A DNA stretch of 47,664 bases from Hyphomicrobiaceae bacterium (GCA_025359185.1 JANYHF010000067.1:1-47664); one strand, 5' to 3'. Positions 15,311 through 24,014 are shown, counted from the stretch's first letter. Made by a program: numbers and translations. The notes: generated from the letters alone by a model not told the origin.

Positions 15311-16498
15311 ATGACCAAGACGACGGACGGTCCCGAGCTGCAACCTGAAACGCTGCTTGTGCATGGCGGTTCGCTCCGCTCGCAGTTCGGCGAGACGTCG
15401 GAAGCGCTATTTCTGACGCAAGGCTATGTCTATGCGTCGGCGGAGGAAGCGGAGGCGCGCTTTCTCAACACCAGCCCAGGCTATCAATACAGCCGCTTCG
15501 GAAATCCCACCGTGACGATGTTCGAGGAGCGAGTGCGGCTGCTCGAAGGCGCCGAGATGGCGCGGGCGACAGCGACCGGTATGGCGGCGGTGACGGCCTC
15601 GATACTGTCGTTCTTGCGCGCTGGCGATCACATCGTTGCGGCCAGAGCCCTTTTCGGGTCCTGCCGTTACATCGTCGAGGACTTGTGTCCGCGTTTTGGC
15701 ATCACATCGACTCTGGTCGATGGCCGTGATCTTGGTGGCTGGGAACAGGCCATGCGCCCGAACACCAAGGCCGTGTTTTTCGAGACGCCAACCAATCCAA
15801 CATTGGAACTTGTGGACATTGCGGCCGTCGCCAAAATCGCCCACGCCCATGGCGCGCAGGTCATTGTCGACAATGTGTTTGCCACGCCCATGCAGCAGCG
15901 GCCGTTGCAGCACGGCGCGGACATCGTCGTCTATTCAGCGACCAAGCATATTGATGGCCAGGGTCGTTGCCTCGGCGGCGTCGTGCTCGGCAGCAAGGAT
16001 TATCTCGACAAGCACCTGCAGACCTTCCTGCGCCAGACCGGGCCGACCATGAGCCCGTTCAACGCTTGGGTATTATTGAAAGGACTGGAAACGCTGCCCA
16101 TCCGCGTGCGGGCGCAGACCGAGACAGCAGCGCGGCTGGCGGACCGCTTGTCCGATCTGCCTGGCGTGACGCGCGTGCTCTATCCGGGCCATCGTGACTA
16201 TGCGCAGAAGGAACTCGCCGGGCGCCAGATGACTGGTGGCAGCACCATGCTGTCGTTCGAGATCGCGGGCGGCAAGGCGGAGACGTTCCGCTTCCTCAAC
16301 GCCTTGCAAATCATCAAGATTTCCAACAATCTCGGTGATGCCAAGAGCCTGATCACGCACCCGTCGACGACCACCCATCAGCGGCTGACGCCGGCGGCGC
16401 GGGCCGAGCTCGGCATCGGCGATACGCTGGTGCGGCTGTCGGTGGGGCTTGAGGCTTATACGGATTTGGCGGCCGACATAGAGCGTGCGGTCGGGTGA
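15311..16498 (+). CDS. metZ: O-succinylhomoserine sulfhydrylase
   Basis: A 395-residue PLP enzyme of the Cys/Met metabolism family. It makes homocysteine from O-succinyl- (or O-acetyl-) homoserine and sulfide in methionine synthesis. The PLP-binding Lys is Lys212 in YSATKHIDGQGR; the family's YSRFGNPT and PTNPTLELVD segments are present. The ATG at 15311 has GAGGA about 8 bases upstream. Expression should be controlled by the SAM-II riboswitch and terminator in its leader. The 3' end overlaps the 3' end of the leftward hypothetical gene by 43 bases. Confidence 0.93.
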   Translation: MTKTTDGPELQPETLLVHGGSLRSQFGETSEALFLTQGYVYASAEEAEARFLNTSPGYQYSRFGNPTVTMFEERVRLLEGAEMARATATGMAAVTASILSFLRAGDHIVAARALFGSCRYIVEDLCPRFGITSTLVDGRDLGGWEQAMRPNTKAVFFETPTNPTLELVDIAAVAKIAHAHGAQVIVDNVFATPMQQRPLQHGADIVVYSATKHIDGQGRCLGGVVLGSKDYLDKHLQTFLRQTGPTMSPFNAWVLLKGLETLPIRVRAQTETAARLADRLSDLPGVTRVLYPGHRDYAQKELAGRQMTGGSTMLSFEIAGGKAETFRFLNALQIIKISNNLGDAKSLITHPSTTTHQRLTPAARAELGIGDTLVRLSVGLEAYTDLAADIERAVG

Positions 16499-17238
16499 AG
16501 CATCGGCGCATAACCGGCAGCGAGGATGGCGACAATCGAACGTGGCGTAAGAACGTGGACGGTTGTTGGCGCTTCTATCGGCGGCAAGTAACCAGACGGC
16601 GTCCACGGATAAAGCGCGCCGTTGAGATAGAGAGCGGCCGGAGTCAGCGACACTTCGCGGCTCCACTTATCTCCTCCCCCTTGAGGGGGGAGGGCCAGGG
16701 TTGGGGTGGTGCGGAAAAGCGACGCAACATCGCCCAGGGCACTACCCCGCACCGTGTTCCTCCCCCTCAAGGGGGGAGGAGACGCTGGATCCGTTGAAAC
16801 CATAACACCGCTAGGTAGGTCAGCCAAGCGCGCCGTATACGTTTCTTTGTATTTATCCACCCCCACCCTTTCAGTCTGCAAAACCGCATCCACATCGGCT
16901 ACCTTCGGCTGCGTAGCCAATCCATGTACCTCTTGCCACCCCGCCATGAACCGCAGCCAATCGGCGCGCCGGCACAGCGCACACGGACGATGTCCTGCCG
17001 CCAGCGCCGTCGCCTCATCGAGGAAGAACAGCTGCGTATAATGCCCCGGCGCCATGATGACTTCGTGGCGGCCTTTGTACTGAAGCACGCAGGCGATCCA
17101 CGCCTTCGACACCCAACGCCGCCCCGTCAGGCGCCTCGAACCATCGTGCATCTCACCGCCGCGATTCCCCATCAGCGACCCACGCGCCGCATCGGCGATG
17201 ATCGAGCCATCAGGGGTCACGCGGTTTTGCAGCGGCAT
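16456..17238 (-). CDS. Conserved hypothetical protein with an in-frame REP-like insertion
   Basis: A 260-residue protein I know only as an uncharacterised alphaproteobacterial family. The N-terminus MPLQNRVTPDGSIIADAARG and the segments FMGNRGG-like LMGNRGGEMHD, WIACVLQYKGRH and LFFLDEATALAAGHRPCALCRR are characteristic; the last resembles the RPCxxC end of the Ada zinc domain, though only three Cys are present here. About residues 147-189 are the translation of a REP-like element (16671-16797). Removing them leaves about 218 residues, close to my recollection of the family's usual size. It follows dnaQ by 6 bases and is the last gene of the maf-aroE-coaE-dnaQ operon. Confidence 0.75.
   Translation of the reverse strand: MPLQNRVTPDGSIIADAARGSLMGNRGGEMHDGSRRLTGRRWVSKAWIACVLQYKGRHEVIMAPGHYTQLFFLDEATALAAGHRPCALCRRADWLRFMAGWQEVHGLATQPKVADVDAVLQTERVGVDKYKETYTARLADLPSGVMVSTDPASPPPLRGRNTVRGSALGDVASLFRTTPTLALPPQGGGDKWSREVSLTPAALYLNGALYPWTPSGYLPPIEAPTTVHVLTPRSIVAILAAGYAPMLHPTARSMSAAKSV
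16671..16797. repeat. REP-like paired palindrome, copy 1, inside a coding sequence
   Basis: Two hairpins, CTCCTCCCCCTTGAGGGGGG (16671-16690 and on) and TCCTCCCCCTCAAGGGGGG (16758-16776 and on), are inverted copies of each other and enclose about 65 bases. A tail GACGCTGGATCCGTTG follows. The second copy at 45283-45435 shares both hairpins, the inner CAGG-TGG-GGTGG block and the tail. The element keeps the reading frame of the host gene open. Confidence 0.8.
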
Positions 17239-17244
17239 GGGCGT

Positions 17245-17976
17245 TCAGTCCGAAATAACCTCGTCGTCACCACCCGCAATGTCATCAAGCGCGTTGGTAT
17301 CGAACCACGCGGCCCCTTTCAGGGTTTCGAGGAACTTGCGGTGCGCGTCGATTTCGGCGGCGGTGATGCGCGAGGGTAGGGGCTTCGGCCGCTTGGGCAG
17401 CGACGGCCGGCGACGGCGCTGTTGCGCGGTACCACCTTCTTGAGCGGAGAGATCGAGCTTGGTCTGATGCCCGCCGATCAGCTCCAGATAGACGGCCGCC
17501 AGCAGTTCGCAATCGACCAGCGCGCCGTGTTTCACGCGCGCCGAGGTATCCACGTTGTAGCGCTTGCAGAGGGCATCTAGGCTGTTCGGCCCTCCCGGAT
17601 GCTTGCGCCGCGCCAGCAGCAACGTATCGAGCACGCGGTCCATCGAGAGCAGCGATTTGCCCGCCCGCGTCAGCTCGGCGTTGAGGAAGCCGATGTCGAA
17701 ATTGGCGTTGTGAATGATCAGCGGCGAATCCCCGATGAACTCAAGGAATGCGTCCGTGATGCTCGCAAATGTCGGTTTGCCCCTTAGGAACTCGGTCGAA
17801 ATACCGTGCACATTGAACGCCTCCGTTGGCACATCGCGCTCGGGATCGATGTGGCAATGGTAGTGCACCGAGGTCGGGAAATGGTTCACCAATTCCACGC
17901 AGGCGATTTCGATCACCCGGTCGGCGCCCTTGGCATCGAGCCCGGTGGTTTCCGTATCGAGCACGATTTCGCGCAT
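17245..17976 (-). CDS. dnaQ: DNA polymerase III subunit epsilon
   Basis: The 243-residue 3'-5' proofreading exonuclease of the replicative polymerase. Exo I is VLDTETTGLD (residues 6-15), Exo II is HNANFDIGFLN, and Exo III is the KHGALVDCELLA segment with the catalytic His and Asp. The basic linker and the C-terminal segment after it bind the alpha subunit in other bacteria. It is in the leftward operon, 8 bases after coaE. Confidence 0.93.
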   Translation of the reverse strand: MREIVLDTETTGLDAKGADRVIEIACVELVNHFPTSVHYHCHIDPERDVPTEAFNVHGISTEFLRGKPTFASITDAFLEFIGDSPLIIHNANFDIGFLNAELTRAGKSLLSMDRVLDTLLLARRKHPGGPNSLDALCKRYNVDTSARVKHGALVDCELLAAVYLELIGGHQTKLDLSAQEGGTAQQRRRRPSLPKRPKPLPSRITAAEIDAHRKFLETLKGAAWFDTNALDDIAGGDDEVISD

Positions 17977-17984
17977 GTTGCCTC

Positions 17985-18599
17985 CTAAGCCCAGTGCAGC
18001 GCAAAGGCCGCGCCCTCGCGTCCCACCAGTCTATCGATGATGGTGTCGAGACTGACGAGGGTTGCGGGCAGGCTCAAGCCCGTATCGACGACGAAGGAGG
18101 CTTTTGCCCTTTTATCAGTGTCGCGTGCCTGGCGCGAGAGCAGCAAATCCAGCTTCTCCGGCGTCATGCCAGGCCGTTGCAGGGCGCGCTCGCGTTGTAT
18201 GTCCGCAGGGGCGCTGGCCAGGACCGTGACATCGACCAGCCGGTCGCCGCCGGTCTCGAACAGAAGGGGGATTTCGAGGACGGCGAGCGTGGCACCTTGC
18301 TCGTGCGCCTGATGCAAAAACTCACGTTCCACGGCTCGCACCAGGGGATGTACGATAGCTTCCAGGCGCTTGAAGCCGGAGGGCTCCTTGGCGAGCGCAG
18401 CCGACAGTCTCTGCCGGTCAACCTTGCTGTCAGCCGTTGTGCCGGGAAACGCGGCCTCGATCAGCGGCACAGCAACGCCTGCATAAAGCTTGTGCACCTC
18501 GGCATCGGCATCAAACACCGGAATGCCTCGTTCGCGCAGCCGCGCCGCCAGCGTGCTCTTGCCCATGGCCATGGAGCCGGTGAGGCCGATGATCACCAT
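17985..18599 (-). CDS. coaE: Dephospho-CoA kinase
   Basis: Catalyses the last step of coenzyme A synthesis, ATP-dependent phosphorylation of dephospho-CoA. The 204-residue protein begins MVIIGLTGSMAMGKST with the P-loop at residues 8-16, and has the VFDADAEVH substrate segment, where Asp is catalytic. The ATG at 18599 directly follows the aroE stop (TGAATG), implying translational coupling. Confidence 0.93.
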   Translation of the reverse strand: MVIIGLTGSMAMGKSTLAARLRERGIPVFDADAEVHKLYAGVAVPLIEAAFPGTTADSKVDRQRLSAALAKEPSGFKRLEAIVHPLVRAVEREFLHQAHEQGATLAVLEIPLLFETGGDRLVDVTVLASAPADIQRERALQRPGMTPEKLDLLLSRQARDTDKRAKASFVVDTGLSLPATLVSLDTIIDRLVGREGAAFALHWA

Positions 18600-19430
18600 T
18601 CAATGCCCCTGAAGATCAGCGACGATCAGGTCATGCAGCTCGGACGTCACCTCGGGGCGGCGGCCGAACCATTTTTCGAAGCCCGGCACCGCCTGATGCA
18701 GCAACATGCCGAGCCCGCCAACCGTGGGCAAGCCGCGGGCCTTGGAGGCCGCGAGCAAAGGAGTTTCGAGCGGCACATAGATGAGGTCATAGACGATGGC
18801 GGTGGCGGGCAGGCCAGTCAACGGAAGACCAAGCGCGGGATTGGCAGCCATGCCTTGAGTGGTACAGTTTACCAGCAGGCTGCAATCGGCCAGCGCCCGT
18901 GTGCGGTCCGCCCAGGCGACCACGTCGATGCCGCTGCCAAAATGCTTCGCCAGTTCCGCCGCCCGTTCCGGCGACCGGTTGCACAACCGGATGCGCTTGC
19001 AGCCCGCTCCCAACAACGCGAACAGCACAGCTCTAGCCGAACCGCCCGCACCCATCACCAGCGGCACGCCCTGCACCTGCTGCCAGGCTGGAAACGCGGA
19101 CGCGAGGTTGGTCAGAAAGCCATAGGCGTCAGTGTTGGTCGCGTAGACCTTGCCGCCCTCGCTCCAAAGTGTATTGGCCGCGCCGATCGCCGTCGCGACG
19201 GCGTCCGTCACATCCACCAGCGGCAGCACCGCCTCCTTGTGCGGCACAGTCACATTGCTGCCCACGATGGTTCCGCGCCGCACAATCTCGATGAAGGCGG
19301 GAAGGTCTTTCGGCTCGACGGCGCGCATCTCATAGACCGCCGCCATGGCGAACTTTTTCAACCAATAGCCGTGGATCAGCGGCGAGCGCGAATGGCTGAT
19401 CGGCCAGCCGATGACAGTTGCGCGTTTCAT
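18600..19430 (-). CDS. aroE: Shikimate dehydrogenase
   Basis: Reduces 3-dehydroshikimate to shikimate with NADPH in aromatic amino acid synthesis. The 276-residue protein shows the shikimate-binding SHSRSPLIHGYWL, catalytic Lys65 in VTVPHKEAV, NTDAYGF, and the NADP-binding GAGGSARAV. The ATG at 19430 overlaps the maf stop (ATGA), so it is translationally coupled to maf. Confidence 0.93.
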   Translation of the reverse strand: MKRATVIGWPISHSRSPLIHGYWLKKFAMAAVYEMRAVEPKDLPAFIEIVRRGTIVGSNVTVPHKEAVLPLVDVTDAVATAIGAANTLWSEGGKVYATNTDAYGFLTNLASAFPAWQQVQGVPLVMGAGGSARAVLFALLGAGCKRIRLCNRSPERAAELAKHFGSGIDVVAWADRTRALADCSLLVNCTTQGMAANPALGLPLTGLPATAIVYDLIYVPLETPLLAASKARGLPTVGGLGMLLHQAVPGFEKWFGRRPEVTSELHDLIVADLQGH

Positions 19431-20107
19431 GACGGCATCACTCCATGCGTGCGCAGGGCCGCCAATAACGGCAGCAACGGCAGGCCGAGAATGGTGAAAT
19501 AGTCACCTTCGATGCGCTCGAACAGCTGAATGCCAGGGCCTTCGAGCTGATAGGCGCCAACCGAGGATGTCACTGCCTCAGGGCAGGCGGCCATGTAGGC
19601 ATCAAGCCAGCTTTCCGAAAATTGCCTGACATGCAGGGCCGCCGAGTCGACGTGGCTCCAGAGCACCTGGTTGCCTTGAGCAAGCGCGACACCCGAATGC
19701 AGATAATGTATGCGGCCCCGCAACCGCAGAAGGACCGCACGGCCAGCAGTCGCATCGGCAGCTTTCGAGAAATCGTGACCGTCCAGCTCCAGCATCTGGT
19801 CGGCAGCGACCACAATTGCCCCTGGATGCCGGGCCGCCACATGCAGTGCCTTGGCCGCAGCCAGCCCCTTGGCGATTTCGGGAATGGAGCCCTGGATACC
19901 TTCCGCTACGGCCCGTTCGTCGATGTGAGCTGCATCAGTGTTGAATGTCAGGCCGGCACTGAGCAGCAACTGGCGGCGAATGCTACTCTGGCTGGCGAGC
20001 ACCAGCGGCGCGGGCTTTTGGGCGGTGAGCAAGGTCTGTACCAGCTGTTGAGAACTGGGCGAGTTATACACGCAGGCGGACCCGCTGCCAAAATCGTCCA
20101 AAGTCAT
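19427..20107 (-). CDS. Maf family nucleotide pyrophosphatase
   Basis: A house-cleaning nucleoside triphosphate pyrophosphatase of the Maf/YceF/YhdE type. The family N-terminus is LVLASQSSIRRQLLLSAGL, followed by DERAVAEG and AADQMLELDG with the catalytic Asp region, and SSVGAYQLEG-xG near the C-terminus. The start is uncertain. ATG 20107 gives 226 residues, about 25 more than the usual length, and has no good ribosome-binding site. A TTG near 20026 would give a standard N-terminus and would leave the DnaA-box-like cluster outside the gene. First gene of the leftward aroE-coaE-dnaQ operon and divergent from hemE. Confidence 0.85.
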   Translation of the reverse strand: MTLDDFGSGSACVYNSPSSQQLVQTLLTAQKPAPLVLASQSSIRRQLLLSAGLTFNTDAAHIDERAVAEGIQGSIPEIAKGLAAAKALHVAARHPGAIVVAADQMLELDGHDFSKAADATAGRAVLLRLRGRIHYLHSGVALAQGNQVLWSHVDSAALHVRQFSESWLDAYMAACPEAVTSSVGAYQLEGPGIQLFERIEGDYFTILGLPLLPLLAALRTHGVMPS

Positions 20108-20451
20108 GCACACGGGTCCACAGGTTTGTTCACAATTCGCCAGGGCCGGAGGCAAACAAGGCGCTCGCGGTCTGCAAAATGCTTTGGCTGGCAGCACGCT
20201 TCGAGTTGCACCCCCGGTTTTCGACAGGCAAAACAAACATCCTCCACACGCCTCGGCATGCTCAAGTCACGGAACTATCAGCCTGAGTCCTGAGTCGCGA
20301 GCAGCGCAAGTTTTGCCGCAGAAAACACGGCAGCAGACGGACGGCCCGGCCCGCACAACCATTGAATAGACTGGTGCCTGACGCTCATTACCGCTATCCC
20401 TCGGCTCAACAGTAACTTCAACAATTAGAAATCAATTTTCTTGGATTCTAG
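20064..20451. other. Candidate replication origin (oriC) beside hemE
   Basis: The hemE-flanking intergenic region is the known chromosomal origin in several alphaproteobacteria (Caulobacter, Rickettsia). Here it contains DnaA-box-like sequences: TTATACACG (20064-20072), TTGTTCACA (20126-20134) and GGTCCACAG (20115-20123, minus strand CTGTGGACC). There are GANTC methylation sites GAGTC at 20285-20289 and 20292-20296 and GATTC at 20444-20448, and an AT-rich stretch at about 20410-20450. No exact TTATCCACA box was seen. The hemE promoter must also lie here. Confidence 0.5.
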
Positions 20452-21525
20452 ATGGGCACCCCACCGCGCAGTGCAAAACCTCGAAACGGCAAGGCAGGCA
20501 AGCCGTTTCTCAGACCCTTCTCCGGTGAGGCCGTAGCGCCCCCACCGATCTGGTTGATGCGGCAGGCAGGGCGGTATCTGCCCGAATACCGGGAGGTCCG
20601 CGCCAAGGCGGGTGGGTTCCTCGATCTCTGCTACAATCCAGACCTCGCCGCCGAAGTCACCCTGCAGCCGATCCGGCGCTTCGGCTTTGATGCGGCCATC
20701 ATCTTTTCCGACATCCTGATCGTGCCGCACGCGCTTGGCCAGGAGGTGCGCTTCATCGAGGGCGAGGGACCGCGCCTCGACCCCATCACAGGGGTTGCGG
20801 GCCTAGCCCGACTCGATGCATCCAAGACCGGCGATCGCTTCGGCAAGGTCTATGAAGCCATCGCCAAAACCGCCTCCCTGCTGCCGGCTGAAGCGGCGCT
20901 GATCGGGTTTTGTGGCGCGCCTTGGACCGTGGCGACCTACATGGTCGGTGGCCAGGGATCGACCGATCAGGCGGCGACGCGGTTGTGGGCGTATCGTGAT
21001 CCTGAAGGCTTTTCGCAGCTGATCGCGTTACTGGTCACAACGTCCATCGAGTATCTCTGCGGTCAGATTGCGGCTGGTGCGGAGTGTTTGCAAATCTTCG
21101 ATACTTGGGCCGGCAACCTCCCCGATGACGAGTTCGAGCGCTGGTCCGTTGAGCCCACCAAGGCCATCGTTGCTGGCATCAAGAAGAAGCATCCAATGGT
21201 GCCGATCATCGGCTTTCCCAAGGGTGCGGGCGCATCGGCGCTGAACTACGTGGCTGAGACGGGCGTGAATGGAATTGGATGCGACACGTCGATGCCACCC
21301 TTTATGATGGCCGAGGCCTTTGCGGACGAGAACGTGGTCGTGCAAGGCAACCTCGATCCGCTGCTGCTGGTGGCTGGCGGCGAAGCGATGGAAGCGCGCG
21401 TCGAAGAGATCCTTGAACTGATGGAAGACCGCCGTTTCATCTTCAATCTCGGCCACGGCATCGTGCCCGAAACCCCGCCCGAGCATGTGGCTCTGCTGGT
21501 GAAGCTGGTGCGCGGGGGACATTGA
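20452..21525 (+). CDS. hemE: Uroporphyrinogen decarboxylase
   Basis: Converts uroporphyrinogen III to coproporphyrinogen III in heme synthesis. The 357-residue enzyme carries both family signatures: PPIWLMRQAGRYLPEYRE near the N-terminus and GFCGAPWTVATYMVGG. The final NLGHGIVPETPPEHVALLV is also typical. ATG 20452 has GGA 6 bases upstream. It heads the rightward hemE-hemJ-rho group next to the candidate origin. Confidence 0.95.
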   Translation: MGTPPRSAKPRNGKAGKPFLRPFSGEAVAPPPIWLMRQAGRYLPEYREVRAKAGGFLDLCYNPDLAAEVTLQPIRRFGFDAAIIFSDILIVPHALGQEVRFIEGEGPRLDPITGVAGLARLDASKTGDRFGKVYEAIAKTASLLPAEAALIGFCGAPWTVATYMVGGQGSTDQAATRLWAYRDPEGFSQLIALLVTTSIEYLCGQIAAGAECLQIFDTWAGNLPDDEFERWSVEPTKAIVAGIKKKHPMVPIIGFPKGAGASALNYVAETGVNGIGCDTSMPPFMMAEAFADENVVVQGNLDPLLLVAGGEAMEARVEEILELMEDRRFIFNLGHGIVPETPPEHVALLVKLVRGGH

Positions 21526-21546
21526 CCGTGATCAATCAACGTCTTC

Positions 21547-21640
21547 GTCGTGGCCGGGCTTGACCTGGTTATCCAGAGTCCCAAGAACCAAGCGTTGAAC
21601 GAGTGGCCCTGGATGGCGGGGTCAGGCCCGGCCATGACGT
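21547..21640. repeat. REP-like element between hemE and hemJ
   Basis: TGGCCGGGC (21551-21559) and GCCCGGCCA (21626-21634) are perfect 9-bp arms that extend imperfectly to GTCGTGGCCGGGCTTGACC and its complement. This GGCCGGGCTTGACC...GGTCAGGCCCGGCC type is a widespread alphaproteobacterial intergenic repeat. The spurious minus-strand frame across it begins MAGPDPAIQG, as translations of this repeat usually do. Confidence 0.8.
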
Positions 21641-21663
21641 AGATCAGTGAAAGTCACTCAGAC

Positions 21664-22086
21664 ATGTATCTCTGGATCAAAGCCTTGCACGTCATCGCCG
21701 TGATCGGATGGATGGCAGGGATGCTCTATCTGCCTCGGCTGTTTGTCTATCACTGCGATGCACCTAAGGGCTCGCCGCAGTGTGAAACCTTCAAGGTCAT
21801 GGAGCGGCGGCTGCTGAAAGCGATCATCAATCCGGCGATGATCGTCACTTGGGTAGCAGGACTTTATCTCGCCTATGACGGAGGATTTTTCAACTCCACC
21901 TGGTTCCACAGTAAGCTTGCTCTGGTCATCGCGATGTCCGCAGTGCACGGCTATTTCGCTGGCGCCGTGCGCAAGTTCGCCGAAGACCGCAACACCGTGC
22001 CTGCCAACACCTGGCGGCTGCTCAATGAGGTGCCTACAGTACTGATGATCGGCATCGTGATACTCGTCATCGTCAAGCCATTTTAA
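21664..22086 (+). CDS. hemJ: Protoporphyrinogen oxidase HemJ
   Basis: A 140-residue membrane protein with four predicted transmembrane helices (IKALHVIAVIGWMAGMLYLP at the start), of the HemJ/COG1981 family that oxidises protoporphyrinogen IX to protoporphyrin IX. The conserved His in KALHVIAVIGW and the RRLLKAIINPAM segment match the family. It lies 138 bases after hemE, separated by a REP-like element, and precedes rho; this hemE-hemJ-rho order is usual in the group. Confidence 0.92.
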   Translation: MYLWIKALHVIAVIGWMAGMLYLPRLFVYHCDAPKGSPQCETFKVMERRLLKAIINPAMIVTWVAGLYLAYDGGFFNSTWFHSKLALVIAMSAVHGYFAGAVRKFAEDRNTVPANTWRLLNEVPTVLMIGIVILVIVKPF

Positions 22087-22310
22087 GCCTCTAGGAATTT
22101 GCGCGTTGATCTGTTATTCTGATTGGGTCAGTTCACTCCCAATGAACAGGACTTGGACCCGCGTGCCCGCAAATGGGTGCGACGGCAATTGGCGCGACCG
22201 GGCGCCGGTGCACTGCTCTTCAGAGTGGGCACAACCCCTTCCCTCCTCTCCCGGCCTCACTCCCAGAATGACCCTCGCGGCGCCAAGCCGCCCTCGGAGC
22301 CTACCCAAAA

Positions 22311-23576
22311 ATGCAGGACATGAAACTACAAGACCTCAAGGCGAAAACCCCGACCGAGCTTTTGAGCTTCGCGGAAGAGTGTGAGGTCGAGAATGCCAGC
22401 TCCATGCGCAAGCAGGAGTTGATGTTTGCCATCCTCAAGCAGCTGGCCGCCAAGGAAATCGAGATTACGGGCACCGGCGTCGTCGAAGTGCTGCCGGACG
22501 GTTTTGGCTTTTTGCGCTCGCCCGACGCCAACTATCTCGCCGGACCCGACGATATCTATGTCAGCCCCAGCCAGATCCGCCGCTTCGGCCTGCGCACTGG
22601 CGACACAGTCGAAGGCCAGATCCGTGGACCCAAGGACGGTGAAAGATATTTTGCGTTGCTCAAGGTGGCGCTGATCAATTTCGAAGACCCGGAAAACATC
22701 AAGCACAAGGTGCATTTCGACAACCTGACACCGCTCTATCCGACGCAGCGGCTGAAGATGGAAATTGAGAACCCCACCATCAAGGACCTGACGGCGCGCG
22801 TCATCGATATCGTCGCGCCGATGGGCAAGGGCCAGCGCGCGTTGATCGTCGCCCAGCCGCGCACCGGCAAAACAGTCATTTTGCAGAACATCGCGCATTC
22901 GATCACGGCCAACCATCCAGAATGCTATCTGATCGTGTTGCTGATCGACGAAAGGCCGGAAGAAGTCACCGACATGCAGCGCTCGGTGAAGGGCGAAGTT
23001 GTCTCCTCCACGTTCGATGAGCCCGCCACTCGGCACGTCGCCGTCGCCGAAATGGTCATCGAGAAGGCAAAGCGATTGGTCGAGCACAAGCGCGACGTTG
23101 TCATTCTTTTGGATTCCATCACCCGCCTCGGCCGCGCCTACAACACCGTTGTGCCCTCTTCGGGCAAGGTACTGACGGGCGGCGTCGATTCGAACGCCTT
23201 GCAACGGCCCAAACGCTTCTTCGGCGCGGCCCGCAACATCGAAGAAGGCGGCTCTCTGACCATCATCGCCACGGCGCTGATCGACACTGGCTCGCGCATG
23301 GACGAAGTGATCTTCGAAGAGTTCAAGGGCACGGGTAACTCGGAATTGGTGCTCGACCGCAAGGTCGCCGACAAGCGTACGTTTCCCGCCATCGACATCG
23401 CTAAGTCGGGCACCCGCAAGGAAGACCTGCTGGTTCCGCCGGCCGATCTGAAGAAAATGTATGTGCTGCGCCGCATCCTGTCGCCGATGGGCGTCAACGA
23501 GGGCGTGGACTTCCTCTTAGACAAGCTGCGCCAAACCAAGACCAACAGCGACTTCTTCGGTTCGATGAATGCTTGA
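22311..23576 (+). CDS. rho: Transcription termination factor Rho
   Basis: The hexameric RNA-dependent ATPase that terminates transcription. At 421 residues it has the normal alphaproteobacterial length. The N-terminal helix-loop-helix ([19 protein letters not shown]), the RNA-binding cold-shock domain ([12 protein letters not shown]), Walker A AQPRTGKT (Lys187), Walker [17 protein letters not shown] and the Q-loop/R-loop regions are all intact. ATG 22311 or ATG 22320 (MKLQDL) could be used. About 220 bases lie between hemJ and rho; they may serve Rho autoregulation, but I see no specific structure. Confidence 0.95.
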   Translation: MQDMKLQDLKAKTPTELLSFAEECEVENASSMRKQELMFAILKQLAAKEIEITGTGVVEVLPDGFGFLRSPDANYLAGPDDIYVSPSQIRRFGLRTGDTVEGQIRGPKDGERYFALLKVALINFEDPENIKHKVHFDNLTPLYPTQRLKMEIENPTIKDLTARVIDIVAPMGKGQRALIVAQPRTGKTVILQNIAHSITANHPECYLIVLLIDERPEEVTDMQRSVKGEVVSSTFDEPATRHVAVAEMVIEKAKRLVEHKRDVVILLDSITRLGRAYNTVVPSSGKVLTGGVDSNALQRPKRFFGAARNIEEGGSLTIIATALIDTGSRMDEVIFEEFKGTGNSELVLDRKVADKRTFPAIDIAKSGTRKEDLLVPPADLKKMYVLRRILSPMGVNEGVDFLLDKLRQTKTNSDFFGSMNA

Positions 23577-23713
23577 TGGTGTGGAATGAGCACTCCGCAG
23601 CCCGCGCAGATCTGGTGGAGCATCTATGTCAGGTGCTCCAACTTGCTCAAGTTGAAGCAACGGAATCTGCAGAGCTAGTTGGGCCTCGAGCGGCACTTCG
23701 GAATGGATGTTGA
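23576..23713 (+). CDS. Possible 45-aa small ORF coupled to rho
   Basis: An ATG at 23576 overlaps the rho stop (TGATG) and opens a 45-codon frame ([17 protein letters not shown]..., then ELVGPRAALRNGC) ending at TGA 23711-23713. The composition is coherent, but there is no recognised family and the tail could equally be a remnant of a lost gene. Low confidence. Confidence 0.25.
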   Translation: MVWNEHSAARADLVEHLCQVLQLAQVEATESAELVGPRAALRNGC

Positions 23714-23726
23714 TTTCTACGGATAA

Positions 23727-24002
23727 TGGCAGAGGCATCGACCGTACGTCTTCACATGCGTGCTAAACGTTGCATCGGCGATTTTGGCCATTTGCCAGAA
23801 GAGCTGCGTCGATTGCGTCAGTTTCAAGAAACTGGTGGGCGGGCGCAGCTCAATGATCCCACTCGGGTTGTTTGGAACCAACAGAGCCGAAATCGCTCGC
23901 TCTTTGATCCTCGATCAGCTCAAGCGACTCGCGGCCTAGGGTATCGTCAAGATGCGTCAAACGCAGGATTCAAACGAAGTTGCCTTCCTGCCCAAACTCT
24001 AA
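23727..24002 (+). pseudogene. Probable decayed coding fragment with an in-frame stop
   Basis: One frame is open from 23727 to TAG at 23937-23939 and continues to TAA at 24000-24002. Around the internal stop the translation reads like ordinary protein: LVGGRSSMIPLGLFGTNRAE, then IARSLILDQLKRLAA, stop, GIVKMRQTQDSNEVAFLPKL. The part before about 23820 looks less protein-like. This suggests the 3' end of a gene inactivated by a nonsense mutation. I cannot name the family, and the whole stretch 23714-24014 otherwise has no gene. Confidence 0.4.
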
Positions 24003-24014
24003 TCTGGCCCCATC

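Noticed and set aside
17826-19502. A 558-codon rightward open frame
   Set aside because: It is antisense to coaE and aroE, both certain, and its translation is low-complexity Arg/Gln/His-rich.
21246-21635. Leftward frame beginning MAGPDPAIQG
   Set aside because: Its start is the translation of a REP-like element and the rest is antisense to hemE; such frames are commonly misannotated.
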